64,000 nt of DNA from a virus, in IMG/VR virus record IMGVR_UViG_3300035698_013504, positions 62,001-126,000 of that record; one strand, given 5' to 3'. Below are positions 33,402-42,713 of this stretch, in pieces (positions within the stretch are counted from its first letter, which is position 1; every line of letters starts with the position of its first letter). Below the pieces are notes generated by a model that saw nothing but the letters and a program-made list of their open reading frames with translations, did not search any database and had not been told where the DNA came from. Position numbers and translations under genes: made by a program.

Positions 33402-34334
33402 TTGGCGATCGGATCTACCTGGAACGTAGGCTGGCTTTCCCAAAATGGAAATCGCAACTACCCGTTATCTGAGGGCGCAACCCTCGTAGACACTACGTCT
33501 GCGTTCAAGATCCCGGATGACTTCTTGGTTGACCTCCTATTTCCGTATCACACAAACGGAACAATCGACAGCACTCTCTTCCACGTTATGACGATCACCA
33601 TCTTTGGTGAGGGCGTTACCGTCGTGCTTGGGTATAACGGGACAGCCATCGGGTCTGTCAGTGTGAACTTCGATACCTTTGAAGCCTTTAGCACCGTCTC
33701 GATACAGGGCTACGGTGATTTTCACGACTCGGTGGGTAAGGTAACCTTCGGGTCGCTGGACAACCTCCTATTGCAGCCCAGCGGCAGCTGGTCCTTTGCC
33801 GTAGCCGACGCCAGGCTAGAGACCTGCGTGACGCGCCCCGACGTACGCGCCGTCACCGGTATTGTCCTTGTCAACGGCAGCGAAGAAACGGACGTCATAC
33901 AGGGCGACATTCAGCTCGTAGCAGGTAACAACTTCCGGCTGTCATACTCTGTGGCTGATAGCGTCCAACAGATTCAGTTCGACGCTATTCAAGGCGAAGG
34001 TCTTGCGCAAGAGTGTGAGTGTATCGATAATGGTGACGCGGTACCAATCATATCGATTAACGGCGTTACACCAGACGACAGCGGTAATCTGAGCATCGTT
34101 GGTATGGAGTGCGTTGTAGTCGGCGCCGCCGCTAACTCCATCACGTTGGATGACGGGTGCTCTAAGCCCTGTTGCGGCTGCGAGGAACTCGAAGAGATTG
34201 TGCGTGCGATGCAGCACGTACGTAATCAAGTGCAAACCTTGGAGAACTTGGCATCGAGGCTTACAGGTGCGATCACACAGATGGAAACGAACCTGATCGC
34301 GTCCAAGACCGGCGAACTGCCTTGTAACACGTAG
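33402..34334 (+). CDS. Virion appendage protein, NxNRNYPF family member 1
   Basis: 310 residues from TTG 33402 with GGGAGG at 33385-33390. The N-terminus WLSQNGNRNYPLSE defines a family shared with the genes at 35750 and 38772 and more weakly 34335 and 38023. A beta domain (20-180) is followed by SINGVTPDDSGNL, a Cys cluster (CSKPCCGC near 249-256) and a C-terminal coiled coil (260-300). The coiled coil suggests an oligomeric fibre. Confidence 0.7.
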   Translation: MAIGSTWNVGWLSQNGNRNYPLSEGATLVDTTSAFKIPDDFLVDLLFPYHTNGTIDSTLFHVMTITIFGEGVTVVLGYNGTAIGSVSVNFDTFEAFSTVSIQGYGDFHDSVGKVTFGSLDNLLLQPSGSWSFAVADARLETCVTRPDVRAVTGIVLVNGSEETDVIQGDIQLVAGNNFRLSYSVADSVQQIQFDAIQGEGLAQECECIDNGDAVPIISINGVTPDDSGNLSIVGMECVVVGAAANSITLDDGCSKPCCGCEELEEIVRAMQHVRNQVQTLENLASRLTGAITQMETNLIASKTGELPCNT

Positions 34335-35738
34335 ATGACCGAGACGTCAACAGATCCCGGAACCTCCTTCGGCATTCTTAGCTCTAGGGTGTTCATCCCA
34401 TACCCATTCCGGAATAAGGTGACATCACCGGCCGGTATGGAGGAGCTCGTTGTCGATTTCTACTTGATGCATGAGAACGAAAGCGTGCTCTCCGCATTAA
34501 TCAACTACCTACACGTTGACACGGTTGGCGGCACATACCACATTATCGTGAAGGACACAGGGTACGGCAAGATCTTCGACACCACGACCGGCGTCGTGAC
34601 AACTACGTACTCGACCTACGATCGCTGGAGCGTCATCGAGTGGATCAAGGGGTCTGAGGTTTGTCGTATTGTCCTCGTCACGGACAGGATTGCGGACTTC
34701 ACGTTCCCGGCCTCTCTAGCGGGCGCCTCCCTACACGACTCAACGTTTTACCGGAGACCTCTGCGTGTTAACAAGTTTGAGACCCCGCTCGGAGACTTCA
34801 CTGATCAGGTTGAGTTGGTAAGCGGGTATAACGCAGAGGTCGCTCTTCAGGGCGAGACAGCTGGCGGGCGCATTACGTTACCGGCCGCACCGTTCAGTAC
34901 TGCTACTACGCCACGAGACGCAACACGTGTGGAGATCCTAGCCGACGCGGGCGCAGGCGCCGGTGCGTACAAGGAACCGTGTGGCGCATCAGAGCAGTCT
35001 CTCCTCACAATCAACAACCAGACCACCAGTGATGGCGACCTTAGACTGATTGCAGACGGCTGCTACTGGATTGAAAGGCCGTCTACCGTCTCTGGTGGAT
35101 ACGCCACCATAATCGACGACAACATGCTGAAGATTCACAACGATTGTGGGCCGGGGTGCGAGTGCGAGGACTACATCAACGTTTACCTAGCTCTAAGTCG
35201 CATATGGGAGTCTGCGCAAAGCGCGGCTATTCAAGTACAGGGCCTGCGGTCAGAGTATGATAGACTCCGCGCGCTCTGGCTTGCCCACCAGGACTGTTAC
35301 GAGCAGGGACTCAAGACCCACGTACGCATTATCCCGAAGCCTGGGTTTGGCGTGCTGGTTATGGGTATGGTCATGAACGCGCAGCCTTGTGAACTTGACC
35401 CGCCGTTCCATATATCGTTTGAGGCGTTCATAAACGATCACATCGTTGGCACATTTGTGCCGCAGTCTGGACGTATGACGTCCGATGATGTAAAGTTTAA
35501 CATGGTTGACCCGTTGCAAGTATCCCAAGGGCTGTGGAATATAACGTACACCTCAGTCCTCAAAGGAACGCGATGGATTCGCTATACATTTGGGTTGGAG
35601 TTCGTTGCTGACGAGGACGGGTACGATAGAACACAGTACCCACTTTCCATGCTTATGCGCGTATATGACGGTAGCGGTAACTCCACATACGAGATGTCCG
35701 AGACAGTTGACCTACTGGCGCCCCTACAGAAAGCGTAG
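34335..35738 (+). CDS. Virion appendage protein, family member 2
   Basis: 467 residues, start directly abutting the previous stop and without its own Shine-Dalgarno site, so translation is probably coupled. The N-terminus SSRVFIPYPF aligns in position with the YPF motif of its neighbours. Cys-rich turn GPGCECEDYIN lies before a helical segment (about 275-315), then a C-terminal beta domain (RIIPKPGFGVLVMGMVM). Same general build as the previous gene with an added tip domain. Confidence 0.65.
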   Translation: MTETSTDPGTSFGILSSRVFIPYPFRNKVTSPAGMEELVVDFYLMHENESVLSALINYLHVDTVGGTYHIIVKDTGYGKIFDTTTGVVTTTYSTYDRWSVIEWIKGSEVCRIVLVTDRIADFTFPASLAGASLHDSTFYRRPLRVNKFETPLGDFTDQVELVSGYNAEVALQGETAGGRITLPAAPFSTATTPRDATRVEILADAGAGAGAYKEPCGASEQSLLTINNQTTSDGDLRLIADGCYWIERPSTVSGGYATIIDDNMLKIHNDCGPGCECEDYINVYLALSRIWESAQSAAIQVQGLRSEYDRLRALWLAHQDCYEQGLKTHVRIIPKPGFGVLVMGMVMNAQPCELDPPFHISFEAFINDHIVGTFVPQSGRMTSDDVKFNMVDPLQVSQGLWNITYTSVLKGTRWIRYTFGLEFVADEDGYDRTQYPLSMLMRVYDGSGNSTYEMSETVDLLAPLQKA

Positions 35739-35749
35739 CGTATACACCT

Positions 35750-38023
35750 GTGGCGATCATCCAGCAAGAGTGGCATAATCAGAACGAGAATAGGAACTAC
35801 CCGTTTGACGACAACGCGTCACGGCTAGGTCACGACGGTACGCTGTTGCCCAACGATATCATTGCCGATTGCAACATCACGTTCCCGTCCAGCTATGGTT
35901 CCTATTTGTACGTGTCCTCAGTCGTTGTCTCCAACGAGACCGTCTCCGTAACGTTTTTGGCCACAGACACGTCCCCGTACTGCGGCGGGTCATCGACAAC
36001 AACATTCCGCCCGATCGCGGCCATTACGGTAGTGAACCCCTCTAAGTGGCGCAATTACGCCGTAGACGCGCTGGTTGACGGCGTGGCGGGGTGGGTAGCC
36101 TTCGGGACAGGCGTATACGAACACTCTTTGCTGTCACTTCGCTTTGAGACGCCTGCCGCCTCAATGCTGACGCCTAGAAGCGCCAGAGGGTACGAGGCTC
36201 CTCCGGTAACGTCCCTACGCAAGGAGCAAGACGCAAACACGATACAAGGCACGGTACTCCTGACTGGTGCTGACCAGACCGTAATCGTCGAACCCGGCAC
36301 ACGCGTAATCGACGGGACGTCCCAAGATGTCGTCCTGGTTGGCCTCGACCTGTCGACTAACCCGAAAGACGTCCTGAGAACATACGCGGGCGACTGCGGG
36401 GGCCGACCTGATAGTCTTAGCTGCGCTAAACAGCCATTCCTTGACATCAACGGTGTCCGCCCTAACGAGAGCGGCAACCTGGACGTAATATTCCCCAGCC
36501 CAATCGTGGCGTCACCGATCTTTGGTGGTGGTGGTATCATTCTGGACCACCCGCTGGGGCTTGGAGACGTCTGTACCAAAGAGAACTTGGTCGACGACGA
36601 CCTCCTGCTGCCCTACGAGCCCAGCGACTCCTGTACGTGGTACTTCTCCTCAAGCTCCTCGTCCAGCGACAGCTCAGAGAGTATCTCGTCTTCGTCCAAC
36701 AGTAGCAGCTCCTGGTCAGCCGCGTCGATCTGCGAGGACTGGGAGCCGCCGAATACACCATGGCACTGGGACGATCTGCTGGGCACATGGACGTTGGAGA
36801 TCGGCGGCCTTAGTACGTTACGAAGGTTCTCCGACCCCAACGTTGGCGGCCCGCAGCTTAGTGTCTACAGATCTGCGAGTGCGCCAAAGGATGGCGACCA
36901 CCTTCTGGAAGGCGCTGCCCGCGTACATGACGCTGACGGTAATGCGTTCCTCGTATTTGGGTTTGAAGACGAAGAGAACTTCTGGTTCGCCGGGTTCTCG
37001 ACAAAGAAGATGTTCGACGGGTCTGATTTCAAACAGCTCGCGTACATTGGGCGGCGTACGTCGGACTCCGGGGCGAACTGGGATAGCGGCTTGGGTTACG
37101 GCCTGAGGTTCGAGCGTACGGCCGAGGTAGCCCCGACGACGTTCCAGCCGGGCACTGACTACTACATAAGCGTTGAGCTCCACAAGATCGGCCACACGAC
37201 AAGCATCTCTCTTCGGATCTATGACTACGCGGGTATCGCAGTGTCCTACGTGGCTATCAACGTCACAACGTCCTTGGTTACCCCAGGCCTGCTGGGAATA
37301 GGCGTTGCGGATAGCTACACCGAGTTCGACAACATCGGGTGGGACTGTGGTACTCAGATGTCTTCGAGTTCTTCATCCACGAGTGTGTCGAGCAGTTCAT
37401 CCAGTAGTTCTTCATCGTGGAGTTCCTCGTCGTCGAGTAATTCGTCGTCGAGTAGTAGCTCGTCTTGGAGTTCAAGCTCTTCGTCCAACAGCTCCAGCTC
37501 CTCCTCGAACAGTTCCAGTTCCTCGTGGAGTTCCAGTTCCTCATCATCTTCCAGCGACTCGTCAGAGTATAGCCCATTTGGTGAATTTCCAACCTCGGCG
37601 ACGCTCTACGTAGGGTCGTATACGCCCGGCACCGCGATTGTAAATCTACACGCCATAGACTCATCGTATTTGGGCGTGATTGAGGTCGTGGGGACCCCAG
37701 GGTACGATCTATATCTTGATTGGCAGTACACCGCGCCGCAACGTACGCAAGCGGTAAAGATTGTTGGGTTCTATGAGGGTAATCCTGCGCACAATGTTAA
37801 ACTATATCAGCGGGACTACCTGCTTGGCCAGTGGGTCGCGGTTACTGGCGATGCTTCGGACTTCCCGCACAATACGACAGATCAGACGTATCAGTTTACG
37901 CTCGGGGACGCTGCGACTTACGTTTCTATAGAGGGACATAGATCGCTACGTTTCCTTCATACGAGCAACGGCTTAGCAGGACATCAACTAAACCTGAATT
38001 ATGTACAGCTACTGGATCCATAA
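35750..38023 (+). CDS. Virion appendage protein, family member 3, with two Ser linkers
   Basis: 757 residues from GTG 35750. N-terminus HNQNENRNYPFDDNA is the clearest copy of the family motif; DINGVRPNESGNL recurs near residues 231-243. Ser-rich linkers at about 302-325 and 538-606 separate a LamG/glycanase-like beta domain (about 330-530, with FLVFGFEDEENFWFAGF and YYISVELHKIG) from a small C-terminal beta domain. The domain between linkers could bind glycans. The second linker has Trp/Asn/Asp at 7-9 residue intervals. Confidence 0.7.
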   Translation: MAIIQQEWHNQNENRNYPFDDNASRLGHDGTLLPNDIIADCNITFPSSYGSYLYVSSVVVSNETVSVTFLATDTSPYCGGSSTTTFRPIAAITVVNPSKWRNYAVDALVDGVAGWVAFGTGVYEHSLLSLRFETPAASMLTPRSARGYEAPPVTSLRKEQDANTIQGTVLLTGADQTVIVEPGTRVIDGTSQDVVLVGLDLSTNPKDVLRTYAGDCGGRPDSLSCAKQPFLDINGVRPNESGNLDVIFPSPIVASPIFGGGGIILDHPLGLGDVCTKENLVDDDLLLPYEPSDSCTWYFSSSSSSSDSSESISSSSNSSSSWSAASICEDWEPPNTPWHWDDLLGTWTLEIGGLSTLRRFSDPNVGGPQLSVYRSASAPKDGDHLLEGAARVHDADGNAFLVFGFEDEENFWFAGFSTKKMFDGSDFKQLAYIGRRTSDSGANWDSGLGYGLRFERTAEVAPTTFQPGTDYYISVELHKIGHTTSISLRIYDYAGIAVSYVAINVTTSLVTPGLLGIGVADSYTEFDNIGWDCGTQMSSSSSSTSVSSSSSSSSSSWSSSSSSNSSSSSSSSWSSSSSSNSSSSSSNSSSSSWSSSSSSSSSDSSEYSPFGEFPTSATLYVGSYTPGTAIVNLHAIDSSYLGVIEVVGTPGYDLYLDWQYTAPQRTQAVKIVGFYEGNPAHNVKLYQRDYLLGQWVAVTGDASDFPHNTTDQTYQFTLGDAATYVSIEGHRSLRFLHTSNGLAGHQLNLNYVQLLDP
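37360..37569 (+). repeat. Poly-Ser coding tract
   Basis: About 70 codons, nearly all Ser with mixed TCN/AGY codons and spaced Trp, Asn and Asp. It encodes the second linker of the 757-residue appendage protein. Confidence 0.85.
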
Positions 38024-38772
38024 TGGCTAGAGCACACCTATTTCAAGAGTGGCGAGACCTGACACGGTACATCAAGTATCCGTTCATGGATAGCGCTACG
38101 CTTGTCAACAGTGTAGGCGACACCATCCCGGAGAATCTGTTCAGCGATGCAAGACTGTACCCTGTCGGCGGGGGCGCCGGACAGTTTCTGTCGCGCGTTA
38201 CTATCGATGACGATGTTGTCATCGCGATCTCGGACGCAAGTGGCGAAATCGCAACAGGCACGTTTGACTTTGACACTGAGATTGATGTCGTTAAGGTGCT
38301 TGACCTGTACGGTCGCCCCGCTGGTGTATTCGTATCGTCGTGGGACCGCTTACAAACACTTGTCAACTGGGCGCCAGGAGACCACGAGTTTGAGCGTGCG
38401 CAGACAGAGTTTGCTGCGGCTGTTGTTGTCCCGCAGCCCATCGTAGGTGTAAATGGTATCGTACTGGCCGACGCCACCGTGTTCACGGGCGAGGTCATAC
38501 TCGTAGGCCATGACGGTATCGTACTACGAGAGGACGGTGGTACGGTACGGGTTGACATCGTTGGCGATCCCTACTATCTTCGTAAGCTATGCGCCGAAGA
38601 AGAGGTCGAGCGCGAGTGTGTGCAGGGTCTAAAGACGATTAACGCGATTGCGGCCGTAGACGGTAGGTTCACGATCACCGCCGGAGACAATCTCGCCACC
38701 GATACAGTATTGAGAGTCACCCCGACAACCGATGGGCTGCGGCTCACCGTTGTTGGACAGAAAGGAATCTGA
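38023..38772 (+). CDS. Virion appendage protein, family member 4
   Basis: 249 residues, TAATG overlap with the previous gene. The N-terminus QEWRDLTRYIKYPFMDSA is a divergent family motif. A beta domain follows with two VG-N-G-IVL type repeats (VGVNGIVLADATVFTGEVIL and VGHDGIVLREDGG). No Ser linker. It is the shortest member and may be a base or adaptor for longer ones. Confidence 0.65.
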   Translation: MARAHLFQEWRDLTRYIKYPFMDSATLVNSVGDTIPENLFSDARLYPVGGGAGQFLSRVTIDDDVVIAISDASGEIATGTFDFDTEIDVVKVLDLYGRPAGVFVSSWDRLQTLVNWAPGDHEFERAQTEFAAAVVVPQPIVGVNGIVLADATVFTGEVILVGHDGIVLREDGGTVRVDIVGDPYYLRKLCAEEEVERECVQGLKTINAIAAVDGRFTITAGDNLATDTVLRVTPTTDGLRLTVVGQKGI

Positions 38773-40415
38773 TGCCAGGCGTTGACTGGTACAACCATAA
38801 CGAGCACATTGATTACCCGTTCCTTACGAACGAGGTATCCAGCTCGTCGTCTGCAGCTGGGTCAGACAACTACATTGACCTCCGGGCGGACGTTACCGAG
38901 TTTCAAGCTGGTTGGGGGACGTTCCCGGCCGCCTATGCGCCTGAGGACTGCATCGACTTCGATACGCGGCATCCGAGTATACCCGATACGTCCACTTACG
39001 TGTGGACTAATGTCGCTCCGGCTGTTATCTCCTTTACAGCGGTTGACGTATCTGTACCTATTACCGGCTACTCCGTATTCTTCTACGCCAATGTGCCTGT
39101 AGGAACCACGATGCTCCTCCGGGCGGCGGAGTCGACAACCGTAAACAGTGACGTGTACGTCGTAGGTACAGGGGTAGCTCAGTGGCACGAGTTAGAGGTC
39201 GATAAAGCTTTTTCCGCCGTCGACTTTAACACAATCGTCTACTACTTTGTCAACACGGTCGTGCCCTCGCCTGTACAGACTAAAATGTACGCGTTTCATG
39301 TGCGCGCGCATTATCTCGGCGAGCCTGTTAACACGATGCCCTACGAGGGTAGAGGCGTTATCGACGCTGGCTTCATTTTGGGCCCCAATGCGGGCTTCGA
39401 CGTGTCACAGCACCAAGTTTACCTCCACAGCGTCACGAAGACCGAAGACAACATCGAGTTCGACTTCCGCACCGACGCGGCCGAGTTCGACGGCTGGCGC
39501 TTTCTGTTTACGAGAGACTTCACGACAGCCTGCTTTGGGGAAACCGAGTATGTGGACGCTGAGGAGATACCGGTTTCATCCTCATCCTCATCCTCGTCGT
39601 CTTCGTCCCTATCGTCATCGAGTAGCAGTTACTCATCAAGTTCTTCATGGTCGTCGTCGAGCAGCAGCGATTCGTCTAGCTCTTCGTCCTCTTCATGGTC
39701 ATCGTCATCGTCGAGTAGTAGCGACTCGTCGAGTTCATCCTCATCTAACTCGTCGTCGTCTAGCTCCTCGTCGTCTTCGAACAGCAGCTCTTCTTACTCT
39801 TCCTCGTCAAGCGCGGAGAGTTGGAGCTCATCCAGCAGTAGCTGGTCGTCAACAGCGGCTACGTACAACTTCATGGGCCGAGCGTTCCTCGTTACCGGCG
39901 ACTTGTCCGAGTACGATGAGTTGGAAGAAGGAGAGACACTCTATGCCTTTGCCAACATCGAACCAGCATGTATCCAGACGCTTGCCAACAGCTATGTAAC
40001 CGGCATCACGCTCGCGAATGATGGACGCAGATGCCCTACGCTTTGCGGGAGTAGCAGCTCCACGATGGGAGACGAGACAACCTTCTATCACACGCGTAAT
40101 ATGCGCGGCGCCATCATCTTACGAGAAGGGCACAATTGCGAGCTGGTTATCAACCCCGGCAATAATCAAGTGGAAATCAACGCCAATCTGGAGTATGGTA
40201 GAGGACAGACGTGCGTCGACATCATTATCGACGAGGCTGGGTTCTCCAGCGGACAGCTGTGTGAGTCTTGCGACGACTTCGTTACGGACATTAACGGTGT
40301 AGGCATTGAGGCCACATCGTTCAACATTTCTGGAGACTTCGGGGTTAAGGTTGTCCCCGATGCAGCGGGTCACCGCCTTGTTATCGAACTGGCAACGAAT
40401 CTTTGTGGCGCGTAG
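38772..40415 (+). CDS. Virion appendage protein, family member 5, long Ser stalk
   Basis: 547 residues, TGATG overlap. N-terminus YNHNEHIDYPFLTNE is the family motif. A beta-sandwich domain (about 30-265) precedes a Ser stalk of roughly 90 residues (about 268-360) broken by Tyr, Trp, Asp and Asn at regular spacing. A C-terminal domain then carries DINGVGIEATSF, matching the conserved turn of members 1 and 3. Stalk length suggests an extended surface fibre. Confidence 0.7.
   Translation: MPGVDWYNHNEHIDYPFLTNEVSSSSSAAGSDNYIDLRADVTEFQAGWGTFPAAYAPEDCIDFDTRHPSIPDTSTYVWTNVAPAVISFTAVDVSVPITGYSVFFYANVPVGTTMLLRAAESTTVNSDVYVVGTGVAQWHELEVDKAFSAVDFNTIVYYFVNTVVPSPVQTKMYAFHVRAHYLGEPVNTMPYEGRGVIDAGFILGPNAGFDVSQHQVYLHSVTKTEDNIEFDFRTDAAEFDGWRFLFTRDFTTACFGETEYVDAEEIPVSSSSSSSSSSSLSSSSSSYSSSSSWSSSSSSDSSSSSSSSWSSSSSSSSDSSSSSSSNSSSSSSSSSSNSSSSYSSSSSAESWSSSSSSWSSTAATYNFMGRAFLVTGDLSEYDELEEGETLYAFANIEPACIQTLANSYVTGITLANDGRRCPTLCGSSSSTMGDETTFYHTRNMRGAIILREGHNCELVINPGNNQVEINANLEYGRGQTCVDIIIDEAGFSSGQLCESCDDFVTDINGVGIEATSFNISGDFGVKVVPDAAGHRLVIELATNLCGA
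39575..39856 (+). repeat. Longest poly-Ser coding tract
   Basis: About 90 codons, mostly Ser with mixed TCN/AGY codons. It encodes the stalk of the 547-residue appendage protein. Confidence 0.85.
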
Positions 40416-40424
40416 CGGACAACT

Positions 40425-42197
40425 ATGACAAACGCATTTTCATCAAGATCAGGGTGCTCGCTACCGGCTATACCGGCTATCGATGGCAACCTGCTGCCCA
40501 GTTGCACACTTGAGCTGCCCCCGGACCCTATATTCGCTGGCAACTACTTTGATTTCCCCATCCCGCCGCCGCCGGACTTCCTTTTTGGATGTTACGAGTT
40601 CGGTTTCCAGCACACGGGCACCGCCTGGACAGATCTTCAGGCAGTAGCTGAAGAGTCATCCGCGTTTGCGACCCCGGACCTATGCAATCCTACGGTCGAC
40701 GTACTGGTCTTGCCTGACGACGAACTGGGGTGGTGTGACCCAAAGGTCACGTTTGATCTAAAAATCCCAGCTACGCACATTACGATCTTTAACCCGGAAC
40801 GTCCCAGCTGTAAACACACGCTTGGCCGTATTGACATAGTTGAGAACCCCGGTTGTCGGTCTGTGCTCTCGATGGTGTTAACGTGGGCTGAGGCGTGCTT
40901 TGCGCCTGAAGTAAGCTTTAGCCCGGTCATCATATCGCCGGAGCTGCCGTCTCCGATACTTCCTTCTCCCGACGTATCCATTGAGGTATCCCCCGACGTA
41001 TCCATATCTCCTGGGGTATCCATATCTCCTGGGGTATCCATATCTCCTGGGATATCTGTATCGCCTGAAATAACGCCCAGCCCCGACCCGCCGTGGTTCT
41101 CGCCTGCAATTTGTACCCCGTCTTTATGTTGCTTCGGTAACTTCTCGGAGTACTACGGCGGTGAGTGTTCTACCGAAGCGAACGAGGCCGTGTGGGACTC
41201 GCTGGGTGGCCTTGGCCAATGGAATATGCAGTGCGGTCCCGACTCCACTTGTTCCGACGAGTATGACTGCGTCTATTCCATTGAATCGATGTATGTAGAC
41301 GGATTATGTCAGATACACTGGTGCCTGGAAGATGACGGCTGCACCTCCCCTTCGCCGTCTCCGACACCGACGCCGACTCCCGAGCCGACCCCTACTCCCG
41401 AGCCGACTCCGACGCCAACTCCAGAGCCGACTCCGACTCCGACCCCAGAGCCGACTCCGACCCCAACTCCAGAGCCGACTCCGACCCCGACCCCAGAGCC
41501 GACTCCGACCCTAGAGCCGACTCCGACTCCGTCCTCCCTTAGCCCAGGCCCGCCAGGCTGGACATGCGTTGAGAGAATAGATAAAGATGCGCTCGGAGCT
41601 ACAACCAGTCATACAGCAAAATGTTGGGCCGACACTTCAAGGTGGTTCGACTGGTTTGATTTCGACAAAGAATACACATTCGGCGACGGGACGTTTATAT
41701 TCCACAGTCTTGGAAGCTACCCAGATGCTTTTGAGTGTGAATTCTATTGTGAAGTGTCGCCGTCGCCATCTCCGAGCCCGTCTCCGAGCCCATCTCCAAG
41801 CCCGTCTCCAAGCCCATCTCCGAGCCCGTCTCCAGAGGAGGGCACTCTTTATATAACGTTCTCGAATCTCCGGCACGGGTTCACGCCTAGAGAGGGAGAA
41901 CATATGCTCATTGGTAGCATGGTGGGTGGCTCGTGGATTGACCCGGGAGATACCAACACTAGGCTCACATGGATGGGTAGCTTCTGGCGCACAGAATTCA
42001 GCGTCAACTACAACTGTGCGTGCGGGTTTGCTGACTCCTCAGGTTTAGGTCGCTGGGACAACCCGTGGAATGGCGTCTATGACCAGATCCACGGCTGTGC
42101 AGACTCCAACTGCGACGGTCCTCTTGGTAACCAAAGTTGTGATGTAGCTGGAGATGAGCCCCCGTATACGTGTACGGTTTCACTTTACCCGGCGTAG
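40425..42197 (+). CDS. Mucin-like fibre protein with Pro-Thr-Glu and Ser-Pro linkers
   Basis: 590 residues. Layout: Cys-containing N-terminal beta domain (1-160); Val-Ser-Ile-Ser-Pro-Gly repeats (about 170-215); small Cys-rich domain (about 225-305); Pro-Thr-Glu linker (about 310-370, PTPTPEP units); second Cys-rich domain (about 375-443); Ser-Pro linker (about 445-472); C-terminal Cys-rich beta domain. Cys-rich modules on Pro/Thr/Ser linkers look like secreted mucin- or cellulosome-type proteins. Many paired Cys suggest disulfides formed outside the cytoplasm. It directly precedes the glycosyltransferase block. Confidence 0.7.
   Translation: MTNAFSSRSGCSLPAIPAIDGNLLPSCTLELPPDPIFAGNYFDFPIPPPPDFLFGCYEFGFQHTGTAWTDLQAVAEESSAFATPDLCNPTVDVLVLPDDELGWCDPKVTFDLKIPATHITIFNPERPSCKHTLGRIDIVENPGCRSVLSMVLTWAEACFAPEVSFSPVIISPELPSPILPSPDVSIEVSPDVSISPGVSISPGVSISPGISVSPEITPSPDPPWFSPAICTPSLCCFGNFSEYYGGECSTEANEAVWDSLGGLGQWNMQCGPDSTCSDEYDCVYSIESMYVDGLCQIHWCLEDDGCTSPSPSPTPTPTPEPTPTPEPTPTPTPEPTPTPTPEPTPTPTPEPTPTPTPEPTPTLEPTPTPSSLSPGPPGWTCVERIDKDALGATTSHTAKCWADTSRWFDWFDFDKEYTFGDGTFIFHSLGSYPDAFECEFYCEVSPSPSPSPSPSPSPSPSPSPSPSPSPEEGTLYITFSNLRHGFTPREGEHMLIGSMVGGSWIDPGDTNTRLTWMGSFWRTEFSVNYNCACGFADSSGLGRWDNPWNGVYDQIHGCADSNCDGPLGNQSCDVAGDEPPYTCTVSLYPA
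40998..41051 (+). repeat. Three perfect 18-bp tandem repeats
   Basis: GTATCCATATCTCCTGGG occurs three times without gaps or changes, coding for VSISPG units. The perfect identity indicates recent expansion. Confidence 0.9.
41361..41530 (+). repeat. Pro-Thr-Glu coding repeat
   Basis: Repeats of PTPTPE type coded by CCGACTCC/GAGCCG-rich units with minor codon changes. It encodes a mucin-like extended linker. Confidence 0.85.
41756..41835 (+). repeat. Ser-Pro coding repeat
   Basis: About 13 Ser-Pro dipeptides coded by a 12-bp unit similar to CCGTCTCCGAGC. It encodes a second extended linker in the same protein. Confidence 0.85.
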
Positions 42198-42223
42198 TAG
42201 CTTGACCTGTTAAGGAAAACCCG

Positions 42224-42658
42224 ATGGACATACTAGAAGACATAGACGAACCGTACCCTAAAGTTATGCAGGACTTTGACGCGGCGAAGAAACTCAACTG
42301 CCCGCACATGAGGCCCATAAAGAACGGGCCACTATCTAACTGCGAGCTTATCGCAGAGCTGGGCGGTGGGGATCTGCCTTTTGTCGGATCCATTTGCCTT
42401 AGTTGCGCTGGCGGGCCGCACCCATTTACTAAAGAAAGCCCACGTCTTAGAACTCTTGCCGCGCAGAGCATTCGAGTCATGGTCCGCGCAAGGTGTAAAA
42501 CGATAACTGAGGACACGCTCCTCAAGAGTGTGCGAGCTATAAAGGTATACACGGACGTCAACACCGCTGGAGGCATTCTCGTTCAGTGGGTACGTGACGG
42601 TTTACCGCAAGACCTTGCCGTCAAAGCAGCAACTAAAGAACTTTCTGAATTGATGTAA
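42224..42658 (+). CDS. Small Cys-motif protein at the head of the glycosyltransferase block
   Basis: 144 residues, ATG with TTAAGGAAA upstream. Cys at 26, 40, 58 and 61 (C..C..CLSC) form a pattern related to the N-terminal Cys motif of the next gene, suggesting a shared zinc-binding or redox fold. The C-terminal half is helical. It may be a stand-alone form of that domain. Function unknown. Confidence 0.6.
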   Translation: MDILEDIDEPYPKVMQDFDAAKKLNCPHMRPIKNGPLSNCELIAELGGGDLPFVGSICLSCAGGPHPFTKESPRLRTLAAQSIRVMVRARCKTITEDTLLKSVRAIKVYTDVNTAGGILVQWVRDGLPQDLAVKAATKELSELM

Positions 42659-42713
42659 AGGCATAACAACGGTACTATGTAGCTGCGGCGCAGCATATAG
42701 AGGAGATACACCG

